From: CAZJBP01 sp964544115
Lineage (GTDB): Bacteria; Verrucomicrobiota; Kiritimatiellia; UBA8416; JADHWI01
Length of the DNA: 31,228 nucleotides
Assembly: GCA_964544115.1 (NCBI GenBank)
Contig: CAZJBP010000014.1
Coordinates: forward strand, 1-31,228
Direction of reading: 5' to 3'
Shown: in pieces, positions 15,119-24,300 of the stretch
Numbering within the stretch: the stretch's first letter is position 1
How the letters are laid out: each line of letters starts with the position of its first letter
Position numbers and translations under genes: made by a program
Notes under the pieces: generated by a model
Seen by the model: the letters and a program-made list of their open reading frames with translations, nothing else
What the model was told of the DNA's origin: nothing
The model's database searches: none

Positions 15119-15900
15119 ACTGGCGGCAGATCGTACCCACCGCCTTCACCATCGCCGCGATGCTGGCCGGCTTTCTCAGCATCCTGGTGACCATTGAGGG
15201 CATGCGGACGGATGTGGACTCGATCTACCGGTGGTCGGCGCTGCTGATCATGCTGGCGATGATCCTGGATGGCATCGACGGCAACGTGGCCCGGGCCCTG
15301 AAGGGGCAGACGGACTTCGGCGCGGAACTGGACTCCTACGTGGATCTGACCGCATTCGGTCTGGCGCCGGCCATCCTGATCTATGCGGTGACGCTTACCA
15401 GCAAGGAGCCGATCTGGCGCATCGTGCTGCCCTCGGCGGTGGCGCTGTCGGGCGTCGTGCGGCTGGCGCGGTTCAAGGCCAAGGATCCGCTGCGCGGACA
15501 GGCCGGCTACGCGGGGCTGCCGATTACGGGCAACGCCGGGTGGGTCGCGCTGTTTGTGTTCATCAGCCAGACGCCGCCGCGCGACGGGCTGTCGCTCAAT
15601 CACGGCACCGTGGCGACGCTGTTTCTCGTCGGCATCGTGACGTTCATCATCCTTCAGGTGACCAACCTGCGGTATCCGAAACCGACGAAGAAGGCATGGA
15701 TGTTCATTCCCTGCGTTATTCTCGTGGCGTTGCTGTTCGTGCCGGGAGAGCGGTTCAGCGTGGCCGTGGCGATCACCATCCTGTGCCTCGGGCTGGCCTA
15801 CGGCATGTTCGGCCCGCTGTTCGTCAAGACGGTTGAGGTCCACAAGGCGCGGCGTGGCGCGCGGCGCGACGGCGGCAGCCGGTACGGCACGGAGTCGTAA
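15115..15900 (+). CDS. pssA: CDP-diacylglycerol-serine O-phosphatidyltransferase
   Basis: Makes phosphatidylserine from CDP-diacylglycerol and serine, the step before the upstream decarboxylase. The 261-residue membrane protein starts at the ATG at 15115, with AGGAGG five bases upstream. The CDP-alcohol phosphotransferase signature is complete: D52-G-x-D55-G-x2-A59-R60-x8-G69-x3-D73-x3-D77. About seven hydrophobic stretches follow, matching the type II PssA family rather than the E. coli phospholipase-D-like enzyme. Gene order psd-pssA with a four-base overlap is common for this branch and secures the assignment. The basic C-terminal tail (HKARRGARRDGGSR) is probably cytoplasmic. Confidence 0.95.
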   Translation: MNWRQIVPTAFTIAAMLAGFLSILVTIEGMRTDVDSIYRWSALLIMLAMILDGIDGNVARALKGQTDFGAELDSYVDLTAFGLAPAILIYAVTLTSKEPIWRIVLPSAVALSGVVRLARFKAKDPLRGQAGYAGLPITGNAGWVALFVFISQTPPRDGLSLNHGTVATLFLVGIVTFIILQVTNLRYPKPTKKAWMFIPCVILVALLFVPGERFSVAVAITILCLGLAYGMFGPLFVKTVEVHKARRGARRDGGSRYGTES

Positions 15901-16751
15901 TGCTCAAACAGATCCTCGACGCTTTATCCGCCTGCCTGGAGTGCGAGGTCGAGGATGGCAACGTGGGCGCCACCGTGGCCCCAGAGGTCATGGCCGGTCT
16001 GAAGAAGAATCGTCAAACACCACCGGGCGAGGCGCCGCGCGCCCCGGCACGCGCTCCGGCCGCCGCCGCACCCGCGGCGAAGAAGGCGGCCCAGCCTTCC
16101 CGGATCGCCGCTGCGGGTGGCGCCGACGACAAGGTTGCGTCCCCTGATCGTTCGATGGCCGCCCGCCGGGAGTTGGAAGCGATCGCCCGCGAGGTGGCCC
16201 AATGCACCGCGTGCGGGTTGAGCGCGTCCCGCACTCGCACGGTGCCCGGGCAGGGGTGTCCGCAGCCCGAGATCGTGTTTGTCGGGGAGGGGCCCGGGGC
16301 CGACGAGGACCGTGAGGGGCTGGCCTTTGTCGGGCGCGCGGGACAGTTGCTGACAAAGATGATCGAGGCCATGGGGCTCACCCGCGACGAGGTGTTCATC
16401 TGCAACGTCGTCAAGTGTCGCCCGCCGGACAACCGTACGCCGGAGCTGCCCGAGATGGCCGCCTGCGTGCCGTATCTCAAGCGGCAGATCGCCATCCTCA
16501 AGCCTCGGGTCATTGTGGCCCTCGGCGCGACCGCCCTGAAGGGCCTCATCGAGATGCCCGAGGGAACGGGGATTACCAAATTGCGCGGAACCTTTATGTC
16601 CTTCGGCGGAATCGACCTCATGCCGACCTTTCACCCGGCGTACCTGCTTCGCAACCCGACGATGAAGAAGTACGTCTGGGAGGATCTCAAGACCGTCCTG
16701 CGCCACATCGGCCGCGCTGTTCCGGACGTGAAGTCGCGCGACCCGGGTTGA
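15900..16751 (+). CDS. Family 4 uracil-DNA glycosylase (Fe-S)
   Basis: Base-excision repair enzyme that removes uracil from DNA. The 283-residue protein begins at the ATG sharing one base with the pssA stop (TAATG). Four cysteines that would hold the [4Fe-4S] cluster are present: C102 and C105 in CTAC, C173 in NVVKCRPP and C189. Active-site motif A is GEGPGADED (129-137) and motif B is HPAYLLR (245-251). The first 95 residues are an unusual extension: a short hydrophilic head containing CLEC, followed by an Ala/Pro/Lys-rich linker. Similar extensions occur in some bacterial family-4 enzymes. Co-transcription with phospholipid synthesis genes looks like incidental operon packing. Confidence 0.94.
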   Translation: MLKQILDALSACLECEVEDGNVGATVAPEVMAGLKKNRQTPPGEAPRAPARAPAAAAPAAKKAAQPSRIAAAGGADDKVASPDRSMAARRELEAIAREVAQCTACGLSASRTRTVPGQGCPQPEIVFVGEGPGADEDREGLAFVGRAGQLLTKMIEAMGLTRDEVFICNVVKCRPPDNRTPELPEMAACVPYLKRQIAILKPRVIVALGATALKGLIEMPEGTGITKLRGTFMSFGGIDLMPTFHPAYLLRNPTMKKYVWEDLKTVLRHIGRAVPDVKSRDPG

Positions 16752-16800
16752 TGCAACTGGAGCGGGGGCGTTCCGCAGGGTCCAGTGGAGGAGCCTCGCA

Positions 16801-18420
16801 ATGAATCGGACGACGGGGTTGCTGACGATGCTGGCAGCCGTGGCGGCGGCGATTCCTGTGCAGGCCGGCCGGTACGAGGATCTGACCCGGTGGGCGGCTG
16901 AGGGGACGAAGATGAACCTGGCGGCCGCCACCTACGTCGGCACGGCCAGCCCGGAAAGCCTTGTGGCGGTGGTGCCGCTGCCGGATGCGTCGATCATGGC
17001 CGTGGGCAACGCCTATGGGCCGGCCTTCTTCACGACGAAATCCCCCCGCATCCTCGGCAAGGGCAGCCACTCGGGCGTCGATCCCTTTGAGGTTCAGCAG
17101 GGACGGAAGGTGCTGAAGGCCTACACGCCCGACATGTGCGGCATGCTGATTGCGCTGGCGCCCGATCTTCAGAGCGTCCGGCAGATCGTCCGTTTCCAGT
17201 GGGGCGTGGCCACGATCACCGCGGCCGCGCTGTCGCAGGATCGCAAGGCGCTGATTCTGGGAGGCTACTGCAGCCCGGACGCGCTCAAGGATGTCGTTCC
17301 TGCCGCGACGCTCAGGACGTTCTCGCCGGCCGGCGTCCGCGCGCCCCGGGCCGGGCCCGCGCCAGCCTACATCATGCGGCTGGCGCTGGGCGATGCGCCC
17401 CAGGCCGAGTGGTGCTGGATTCTGCCGGACGCCTCGCGGCCTCCGGAAGAACTGTGGCAGGATCGACTGGGCAACGTGTGCGTTGCGCTGGACGGGTTCA
17501 CCCGCATCCGCGCCGACGGCTCTGTCCTGGAAAAGTTGACCTCGAAGGGCAACACGGGCGGACAGGGCGGCCTTCGTGGTTTTGACCCGATGGACGGCGG
17601 CTATTTCTACGGTGGCGACCGCAACACACACACCGGGCAGCAGCCGTGGCGGCAGCCGTTCCTCGACAAATACACCGCCGCCGGAGAGAAGGCGTGGAGC
17701 CTGTGGGGGTGGGATCCCAGGAAGTGCGCCTGCGGCGGCAGCGGGAACGGCCTCTGTGCCAACTCCAGCATTCGCGACGTGCAGGTGGCCTCGAACGGCG
17801 ACATGATCGTGCTCGGCTGGTCCGAGGGCGGCAACTCGGTGTTCACGCGCCAGCCCTATTCCCTCGAGCAGGGCGCAGGCAACTCGTCGAGCCCGTTCAT
17901 GACGGCGGGCCAGGCGGCCTCCGGGCCGCTGGCGTATGTGATGCGGGTGGATTCCCGAACCCGCGCGCAGACGGCCTGGTCCTGCTTCCTGGGCTACCTG
18001 CCCGACACCTTCGCGACGGCGAGCCTCCGCGGAGCGCCCAGCGGGATTCAGGTCGATGCGCTGCGGGTCCTGCCGGACAACGCCGTGGCGCTCACCGGCG
18101 AGGCCGGCACGGGCCTGATCTGCACGCCCAACGCGTTCTGCAGTCCAAGGAGCCCCAGCGCGTATGGCGGTCGCTTTGCCTCGGTGTTGAGCCAGGACTT
18201 TTCGCAGCTGCTCTTCTCGAGCTACCTGCCTGGCTACGAGACGGCCATCCTGGTGCCGGTGGAAGGAGGCCTGCTCGTCGCCGGCACCACCCGCCGCGAT
18301 GACGGCCGCACGGATCCATCCCCGTCCGCTCCGCCGGTTAAGAACGCGCTGCAGCCCGACTTCGCCGGCGGCGAGTTCGACGGCCACATCCTGCTGCTCA
18401 CGTCCCCCCGCATGCCGTAG
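16801..18420 (+). CDS. Secreted protein, probable beta-propeller, function unknown
   Basis: Exported protein of 539 residues. The ATG at 16801 has GGAGGAG eight bases upstream and opens a signal peptide, with likely cleavage near VQA-G at residues 20-23. The mature part contains spaced segments of the type xVxxDGxxxVxG, for example DASIMAVGNAYG, SQDRKALILGGYC, ASNGDMIVLGWSEGGN and VEGGLLVAGTTRRDD. This suggests a blade-repeat (SBBP/propeller-like) fold. A Cys-rich loop CACGGSGNGLC occurs near residue 310. I do not recognise a named family or catalytic residues. It has its own ribosome-binding site after a 49-base gap from the glycosylase gene. Function unknown; an extracytoplasmic binding role is only a guess. 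Confidence 0.72.
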   Translation: MNRTTGLLTMLAAVAAAIPVQAGRYEDLTRWAAEGTKMNLAAATYVGTASPESLVAVVPLPDASIMAVGNAYGPAFFTTKSPRILGKGSHSGVDPFEVQQGRKVLKAYTPDMCGMLIALAPDLQSVRQIVRFQWGVATITAAALSQDRKALILGGYCSPDALKDVVPAATLRTFSPAGVRAPRAGPAPAYIMRLALGDAPQAEWCWILPDASRPPEELWQDRLGNVCVALDGFTRIRADGSVLEKLTSKGNTGGQGGLRGFDPMDGGYFYGGDRNTHTGQQPWRQPFLDKYTAAGEKAWSLWGWDPRKCACGGSGNGLCANSSIRDVQVASNGDMIVLGWSEGGNSVFTRQPYSLEQGAGNSSSPFMTAGQAASGPLAYVMRVDSRTRAQTAWSCFLGYLPDTFATASLRGAPSGIQVDALRVLPDNAVALTGEAGTGLICTPNAFCSPRSPSAYGGRFASVLSQDFSQLLFSSYLPGYETAILVPVEGGLLVAGTTRRDDGRTDPSPSAPPVKNALQPDFAGGEFDGHILLLTSPRMP

Positions 18421-18430
18421 CGGCGGTGGG

Positions 18431-18653
18431 GGCGCACAGCGCAGGGCAAACGCATCTAAAGCGTTTTCCCGCTTCGATTCGGATCCCTTCCCGGGGTCGG
18501 CGTCGGCGTCGGAATCGGTATCGGAATCGATGACATCCCGCGGGTCGTTACCCGAAGATCTGCGGCACACCAAACTCGATACCGATTCCGATACCGACGC
18601 CGGCCCCGATACGGTAGAAGAAGATAAAATGCGTTCGCCCTGCGCACAGCGCC
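18431..18653. repeat. Nested inverted-repeat element with hexamer arms
   Basis: Outer arms 18431-18455 and 18629-18653 match at 21 of 25 positions as inverted repeats, with a 17-base core (18439-18455, 18629-18645) differing at one base. Inner arms 18493-18522 and 18578-18607 match at 27 of 30 and consist of the hexamers GGGGTC, GGCGTC, GGAATC and GGTATC. The 55-base loop holds a small perfect hairpin (CGGGT-CGTT-ACCCG, 18541-18554). An 11-base direct repeat GCGCACAGCGC occurs at both ends (18433, 18642). It has no coding content and starts eleven bases after the upstream stop. Confidence 0.8.
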
Positions 18654-18656
18654 CAG

Positions 18657-18685
18657 TTGATTGTCAGGCGGCCGTGTGGCATGAT
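18657..18685 (+). promoter_or_regulatory. Promoter candidate for tRNA-Ser
   Basis: TTGATT (18657-18662), a 17-base spacer and CATGAT (18680-18685) each match four of six consensus positions. Transcription would begin near 18692, about 20 bases before the tRNA. The promoter lies just outside the nested repeat element. Confidence 0.45.
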
Positions 18686-18710
18686 CCACCCCCGTAGACC
18701 GACCCCCTGA

Positions 18711-18798
18711 GGAGAGGTGGCTGAGCGGTCGATAGCGGCGGTCTTGAAAACCGTTGACCCGCAAGGGTCCGTGGGTTCGAATCCCACCCTCTCCGCCA
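18711..18798 (+). tRNA. tRNA-Ser (anticodon UGA)
   Basis: An 88-base tRNA with the CCA end encoded. The acceptor stem pairs GGAGAGG (18711-18717) with CCTCTCC (18788-18794), followed by G and CCA. The anticodon loop CTTGAAA holds TGA at 18745-18747, reading UCA codons. A long variable arm (GACCCGCAAGGGTC) and the T arm with GGTTCGAATCC complete a typical class II serine tRNA. Confidence 0.97.
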
Positions 18799-18807
18799 AT
18801 TTGAGGC

Positions 18808-18823
18808 GCCCGCTGTCGCGGGC
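18808..18823. terminator. Short GC hairpin after tRNA-Ser, possible terminator
   Basis: GCCCGC and GCGGGC pair perfectly around TGTC ten bases after the tRNA. It is followed only by TTGCTC, so the T-tract is weak. It lies between the convergent tRNA and protease genes and could serve either strand. Confidence 0.35.
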
Positions 18824-18865
18824 TTGCTCATGGCTGGCCAGTTGCGCTTGCGCTCATGATTCGCG

Positions 18866-20536
18866 CTACGGCGCGCTCTTCACGATGCCCCGGCGGGCGT
18901 TGTTGCCGGGGACCGCGTCGGTCAAGCCTTCCGCCGCGGCGCGGCAGTCGACGCTGATCTGGCCGTATTTCTGCAGGTTGGCCGGGTCGAGTTCGAAACG
19001 GCGCGAGGCGGTCTGTCCGACGCCGACGTTGTAGAACACGGCGGACATCGGTACGCCGTCGATGTCGATGGACAAGTTGACGGTGGAGACCGGCTCCGTG
19101 CCGCGGTTCTGAACGTAGAGCCAGATCCCCGCCGAGGAGCCGGCGGCCGTGTCCAGCCACGGATCGCCCACCGCGATGTCCACGATGCCGGCCGTGTTGC
19201 GATTGTCTACGCGCGCCACGTCCATCACGCCCTGCCCGTACTCCGCGTCATCCCCGGGGGCTCCGTGGTCATCCGTGTTCGCCAGCAGGATGGCGACGGC
19301 CTCATCCCCTGACATGCCGGGGTTCTGGGAAAGCAGCGCGGCCACAGCGGCGGTCACGAACGGCGTGGATGCGGACGTTCCCGAGAACGCGGAGACGGTG
19401 TTCTCGGCGCCGGCGGCGTTGACGCCGACGCCGGGAGCCACCAGATCGACCTGCTCGCCGCGGTTGGAGAAATACGCCTGCCGCCCCGTTCCGTCCACGG
19501 CCCCGACGCCCAGCACGCCATCGAGGGCCGCCGGATACATGACGCCCTCGACGCCGTCATTGCCGGTGGCGGCGACGAGAACCACGCCCTTCTCCCGGGC
19601 GTAGTCGACGGCCTGTTCGAGCAGGTAGGTTGAGCCCACTGAACACAGGCTGAGGTTGATGACCCGGCAGCCGCGGTCGACGGCGTCGACGATGGCGGAC
19701 GCCAGCGTGAACAGGTCGCCCTTGCCGTCGGCGCCCATGACCCCGTAGCTAATGAGGCTGGCCGCGGGCGACAGGCCCTGCACCTGATCGCTTTGCCCGG
19801 CGATGATCGAGGCGACGGCGGTTCCGTGCTCCGACGCGACGCTGGTGCCGGTCATGTCTACGCGCGCAATCTGCGCGCTGTTTAGCGCCGTGTGCGTGCC
19901 CACGAGCCCGTCGATGACCGCGACCTGCAGGCCTTTCCCCCACTGCGACACATCCGCCGGCGCGCCCAGCCAGTCGAGGGCGGCGTTGCCGAATCCCGTC
20001 AAGACGCCGTCCGGTTTGCGTGGATCCTTGCCCGTCACCGTGGGCGGCGACTGGACCACGTAGTTCGGCGCCATGTCCACCGGCACGGGCCCTTCGCGGA
20101 GCAGCGCATCCAGCGCCGCGCGCGACGTGACCCGCAGTCGCAGCGTGTTGCCGAAGGCCATCCGGCCGAGGACGGAGGCCCCATACTTCCGCGCCAGCGC
20201 TTCAAACGCAGCCCGGTCGCGATCGTTATAGAAGCTCAGGACATACTCGCCGGGAATGACGCCGGCAGGCAGTTTGTCGCCGGTGGCAACGGCTCGGGCG
20301 ATGCTGCCGGTGGCGGCTCCTCCTGCGTCGGCGCCGTCGGCGCTCAGCCGTCGTCGGATGGGCGCGAAGAAGGGCGTGGTCGTCCGGGGCGAGGAGTTGC
20401 TCACCATGCGCGACGGAAGGCCCCGATCGCGCGCCGTTTGGGCGAGTTGCTCCAGCCGCCGCACCATGAACACCAGCGAGAGCACCAGCGCCGCCGCCAG
20501 CAGCAACAGGACGAGCCTGGAGATCCATCGATTCAT
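18866..20536 (-). CDS. Membrane-anchored S8 (subtilisin-like) serine protease
   Basis: Extracytoplasmic protease of 556 residues. The ATG at 20536 gives an N-terminal transmembrane anchor (about residues 5-26) followed by a Ser/Thr-rich stalk. Residues of about 94-140 resemble an I9-type propeptide (GEYVLSFYNDRDRAAFEALARKYG). The catalytic triad is complete: Asp209 in VAVIDG, His237 in SEHGTAVASIIAG and Ser388 in FSGTSASTP, with the oxyanion Asn326 in VAATGNDG. The last 110 residues form a CARDB-like beta-sandwich (IVDIAVGDPWLDTAAG ... IWLYVQNRGTEPVS). The gene starts one base after the Nif3-family stop, so it is almost certainly cotranscribed with it. Substrate unknown. Confidence 0.93.
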   Translation of the reverse strand: MNRWISRLVLLLLAAALVLSLVFMVRRLEQLAQTARDRGLPSRMVSNSSPRTTTPFFAPIRRRLSADGADAGGAATGSIARAVATGDKLPAGVIPGEYVLSFYNDRDRAAFEALARKYGASVLGRMAFGNTLRLRVTSRAALDALLREGPVPVDMAPNYVVQSPPTVTGKDPRKPDGVLTGFGNAALDWLGAPADVSQWGKGLQVAVIDGLVGTHTALNSAQIARVDMTGTSVASEHGTAVASIIAGQSDQVQGLSPAASLISYGVMGADGKGDLFTLASAIVDAVDRGCRVINLSLCSVGSTYLLEQAVDYAREKGVVLVAATGNDGVEGVMYPAALDGVLGVGAVDGTGRQAYFSNRGEQVDLVAPGVGVNAAGAENTVSAFSGTSASTPFVTAAVAALLSQNPGMSGDEAVAILLANTDDHGAPGDDAEYGQGVMDVARVDNRNTAGIVDIAVGDPWLDTAAGSSAGIWLYVQNRGTEPVSTVNLSIDIDGVPMSAVFYNVGVGQTASRRFELDPANLQKYGQISVDCRAAAEGLTDAVPGNNARRGIVKSAP

Positions 20537-20537
20537 G

Positions 20538-21296
20538 TCAGTAAGGAGTCTCCATAGCGATGAACTCGGCGGCCACTCGGAATCGCCGGGCCAGCAGGCC
20601 GGCCAGGGCCTGCACGCCGAACACCTCGGTCGCATAGTGTCCCGCGAAGACGGCGTGAATGCCGCACTCCCGCGCCACGTGATACGCCGGCAACTTCGGC
20701 TCTCCGGAGACAAATACGTCGATGCCCTTGCGGGCCGCCTCTTCGAGCATATCCGATCCGCCGCCGCTGATGACGGCCACGGTGCGGACGCGGGGGCGGC
20801 CGAAGTCCATGCTCCGCAGGTCACCCCCGGTGACCCTGCGGACGCGCTCCTTGAATTGCGCGTAGGGGATCGGCGACGGGAGCGAACCGGCGAAGCCGAT
20901 GACCTGGCCGTGGTACTCACCAAACGGCCGCAGCCGGGTCACGCCCAGCGCCCGCGCCAGGCGGGCGTTGTTGCCGAGGCGGGGATGGGCGTCCAGCGGG
21001 AGGTGGCACGCGTAGAGGGCCATGTCATGGCGCATCAGGGCCGACACGCGCCGGTAATTCAGGTGCGTCAGGCGCTTTAGCGAGTCGCCCCAGCTCAGGC
21101 CGTGGTGACAGACCGCCAGATCGGCACCGCGCTCCGCGGCAGCTTCGAAGAACGCCAGCGTCGCATCGACGCCGCAACAGATCTTCCGCACCTGTCCCGA
21201 GTTCTCGACCTGCAAGCCGTTGTTCGAGTCGTCGCTGAATGACGCGACACTCAACTCCTTGTCGAGAAATGTCACGATCTCATGAAGCGCCGCCAT
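20538..21296 (-). CDS. Nif3-like dinuclear metal-centre protein
   Basis: Member of the Nif3/YbgI (GTP cyclohydrolase I type 2-like) family, 252 residues, the usual size of the short form. Metal ligands are visible in AVCHHGLSWG (His64, His65), in CHLPLDAHPRLGNN and near the C-terminus in AGHYATEVFGVQAL. The glycine-rich loop VAVISGGGSDMLEEA and VSGEPKLPAYH are also typical. The ATG at 21296 has GGAGG about seven bases upstream. These proteins form hexameric rings with two metals per subunit; their cellular function is not settled. It lies between the ABC permease gene (67-base gap) and the protease gene (one-base gap). Confidence 0.94.
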   Translation of the reverse strand: MAALHEIVTFLDKELSVASFSDDSNNGLQVENSGQVRKICCGVDATLAFFEAAAERGADLAVCHHGLSWGDSLKRLTHLNYRRVSALMRHDMALYACHLPLDAHPRLGNNARLARALGVTRLRPFGEYHGQVIGFAGSLPSPIPYAQFKERVRRVTGGDLRSMDFGRPRVRTVAVISGGGSDMLEEAARKGIDVFVSGEPKLPAYHVARECGIHAVFAGHYATEVFGVQALAGLLARRFRVAAEFIAMETPY

Positions 21297-21363
21297 GCCT
21301 GCCTCCCGCTCGCCTGACAGTCTATCAGGGTTGCGCCCACTTCCACAACCGCAAGTCCGGAGG

Positions 21364-24300
21364 TCACTCGTTCCGCAGGGCGTTCATCAGCGAGCCGCGC
21401 AGGCCTGTGCGGGCTGCGGCCACGATGCAGACCGCCCCGGCGGCGAGCACGGCCAGAAACAGCAGCGCCATGCCCACAAACGGCACGGCGACGCCGGGAG
21501 CCCTCAGGTTGGGCCATATCGCCAGCAGCGCGGCGCCCCCGCCGCTGGCCATCCCCGCGCCCAGCAGGAAGGCGTGCTCGGCCAGCACAAGCCCCAGCAC
21601 CCTCCGTCGCGAGAACCCGACGCAGCGCAGCACGGCCAGTTCGCTGCGGCGCTCGAGCACGTTGCGGAGCACCACCAGGCCCATCCCGACGCTGCCCAGC
21701 AGCAGCCCCAGGCCGCCGAGCACCAGGAACATCCGCAGGTATGCCTGCTCGACGCTGTAGAACGCGGCCAGGCGCTCGACCGCGGGTGCAACGTCCAGGC
21801 CCACGCCTGACATCCTCCTGGCCAGGGCCTGCCGCGCGGCCTCGGGGTTGCGACCGCGCGGGACGTCGAAGAGGAACATGCGGCAGCCCTCGTCAGAGGG
21901 GTAGAGCGAGGTGAACGAGCCCGTGGGAATGAGGATCGAGCCCTGAAACACCGACAGGCGCATGGGCAGGCGGCCAACCAAACGCACCCGGAACGTGTTG
22001 CCGCGCTCATCGCGGTAGGGGATCTCGTCGCCGTCCCCCGGCCCCACTTTCTTCATCAACCCCCATTGGGCGGTGTTGGCATCGCCAGCCAGCCCCGGCA
22101 CCACGCCGTCGGGGAGCGGAGTGTTGAACAGCCCCCAGAGCGCCTCGGCCTCACCCGCCGGGGCGAACGCGCCCAGCGAGGCAAAGGCCGCCGGGTCAAC
22201 GCCGAGCAGCCGCGGCGACTGGGCTCGGTTGAGGTTGAGGCAGCTGGCGTCATCGCCGTCGAGCATCCTCAGGCCAACGGCTGAGACGCCCTTCAGCGCG
22301 TCCTCGCCATCCAGCCGGAACGCCTTGCGCGCCGCCTCGGAGTCCAGAGGATCGGGCACGGGGATCGTCGACTCGCCGAACAGCGCGAAGCCGCCGGTGC
22401 CCGATGAACGCAGCGCGGCCGTGCGCCCGATGTTCTCCTGCATGGCGGCCACGGCAAAGACCATGAAGCTGCCGCAGGCGAGGAGCCCCACGGCGGTCAG
22501 GCTGCGCCCCTGACGCCGCGATGCGTTGCGCGCGCCCAGCGCGGCGAGGGTGACGCGCTCGCCCGATGCCGTGTCCATCCGCCGCAGCAGCAGGCGCACG
22601 AGGCCCAGCGCGGCCAGCAGGAGCAGGCTGCCCGCGCCGAAGAAGACCGGCACGGTGTTCTCGATGTCAGCCACGACCGTGGCGGCGACAAGAGCCAGGG
22701 CCCCGATCCCGCCGGCGGCGGCCAGCGCGATCGAGATCCACGGCGTCCGCCCGCGGCCGTGAGCCCGGGCCTGCGACTCGCCGGTGAAATCGGCGGCCAG
22801 CAGCTCGCGCGCCGGATGGCGTCCCTGGCGCCACACGTAAGCCAGCAGCGTGAGCAATGCGCAGCCAAAGCCCGCGACCCCGCCGGCCGCGACATGGGCC
22901 GCTGTGGCGTGGAATCGGATGGCCGACGAGGCCACCGCGCCGCTCCAGGTTGTGGCCAGCCCACGAATCAGCAGCCACGTGTAGGCCACACCCAGCGCCG
23001 TTCCCAGGATAGAGCCCGCCGCGGCCACCCACGCGCCTTCAAGCAGAAACAGCCTCCGCAGGTGTCGCGGCCGGTAGCCCACCGCCAGCAGCGTGCCCAT
23101 CTCCTCCGCGCGCTGCTGAACACCGAAGACGAACAGCAGGCCGGTCAGCATCAGGGCGGCCGCGATGAGAAACACGCTCATGCTGAGGAAGAGCTCGCCG
23201 AAGTCCATGGCGTCGGACGCTGCCTTAAGCGCCTGCTGCCGCACCGGCATGAAGAACAGTCCGAGCTGGACGGGGTCGATGGCGGCCGCCAGTCGGGCCG
23301 ACAGCGCCGCTCGGCCGCCCGCCTCGGCGCACCGCACCGAGGTCAGGTCGCCAAAGCGGCTGGCCCACATGGCCTGTCCGGCACGGAGCGTGACAATGGC
23401 CTTGGGCGTTGCGCGGTACTGCTGCCAGTAGTCTTCGTTGGCTTTGTCTGCCAGAAGGGCCGCATCCATCGGCATGCCGATGCTCCAGTCGCGGCAGCTG
23501 TTCACGTCGCTGAGGCCCGGGAACTCGGGCATGAGCGCCCGCTCCGCCTCCAGCGACTCCATCTCGAGAATCCCGCGCAGCCGGAACGAGCGACTGCGCT
23601 CGACAAGGCCGTCGGCTGCCGCGATCTCGAAGTAGGTCAGGCGGATCGCATCGCCCGCGGGCGCTCCCAGCTGGTGTGCGGCCCATTGGTTGAGGAGGAT
23701 CTCGTCGTCGCGCATGTCCGGCGGAACGAGGCTCAGGCGCGGGTCGGCCGAGGGCGAGGAGGCGACAACAAACGAGTAGGCCGTCCTGACCTCTCCCGTG
23801 GCGGCGGCTCGGGAGATCGTATTGACCATGTACGCCAGCACGCCGACGGGAGCTGCGCCGCCGGGGGCGGTGGCCGGCAGCCCGAGCGCAGCGGCCCCGG
23901 TGGCCGGGTCCAGGAAGACGCGGTCGCTTTCGACCTGTAGCACGCCTCCCCCTGCCTCACGGATCGACACCCCGGAATGCTCGGGCCGCCACGCGCGTCG
24001 GAGTGCGTCGTCCAGCGTGTCGCCCGCCGGTTGCTCGCCATCGCCCGCGCTTCCCGCCAGGAGGAGGTTCACGCGGCCGGCCATGCCGATCCGCTCCTGC
24101 AGCCAGCCGCGGCTGACGAACGCGTTGTAGGGCGCGAGTTGGTTGGCCTCCAGGCTGAAGCGGCCCATCTCCTCGTCGCCCGCGATTCGGCGGACGGTGA
24201 ATGCGCCGGTCTGGGTCAGCTTCTCGCGACGCGACGATAGCGGCGCGTCGCGCGGCAGTAGTGAGGGCTGGGCGACGCGCAGGGACACCTCGTCGCCCAC

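Noticed and set aside
18493..18607. CRISPR array
   Set aside because: The repeats are six bases long and contiguous, with no spacers, and no cas genes are nearby.
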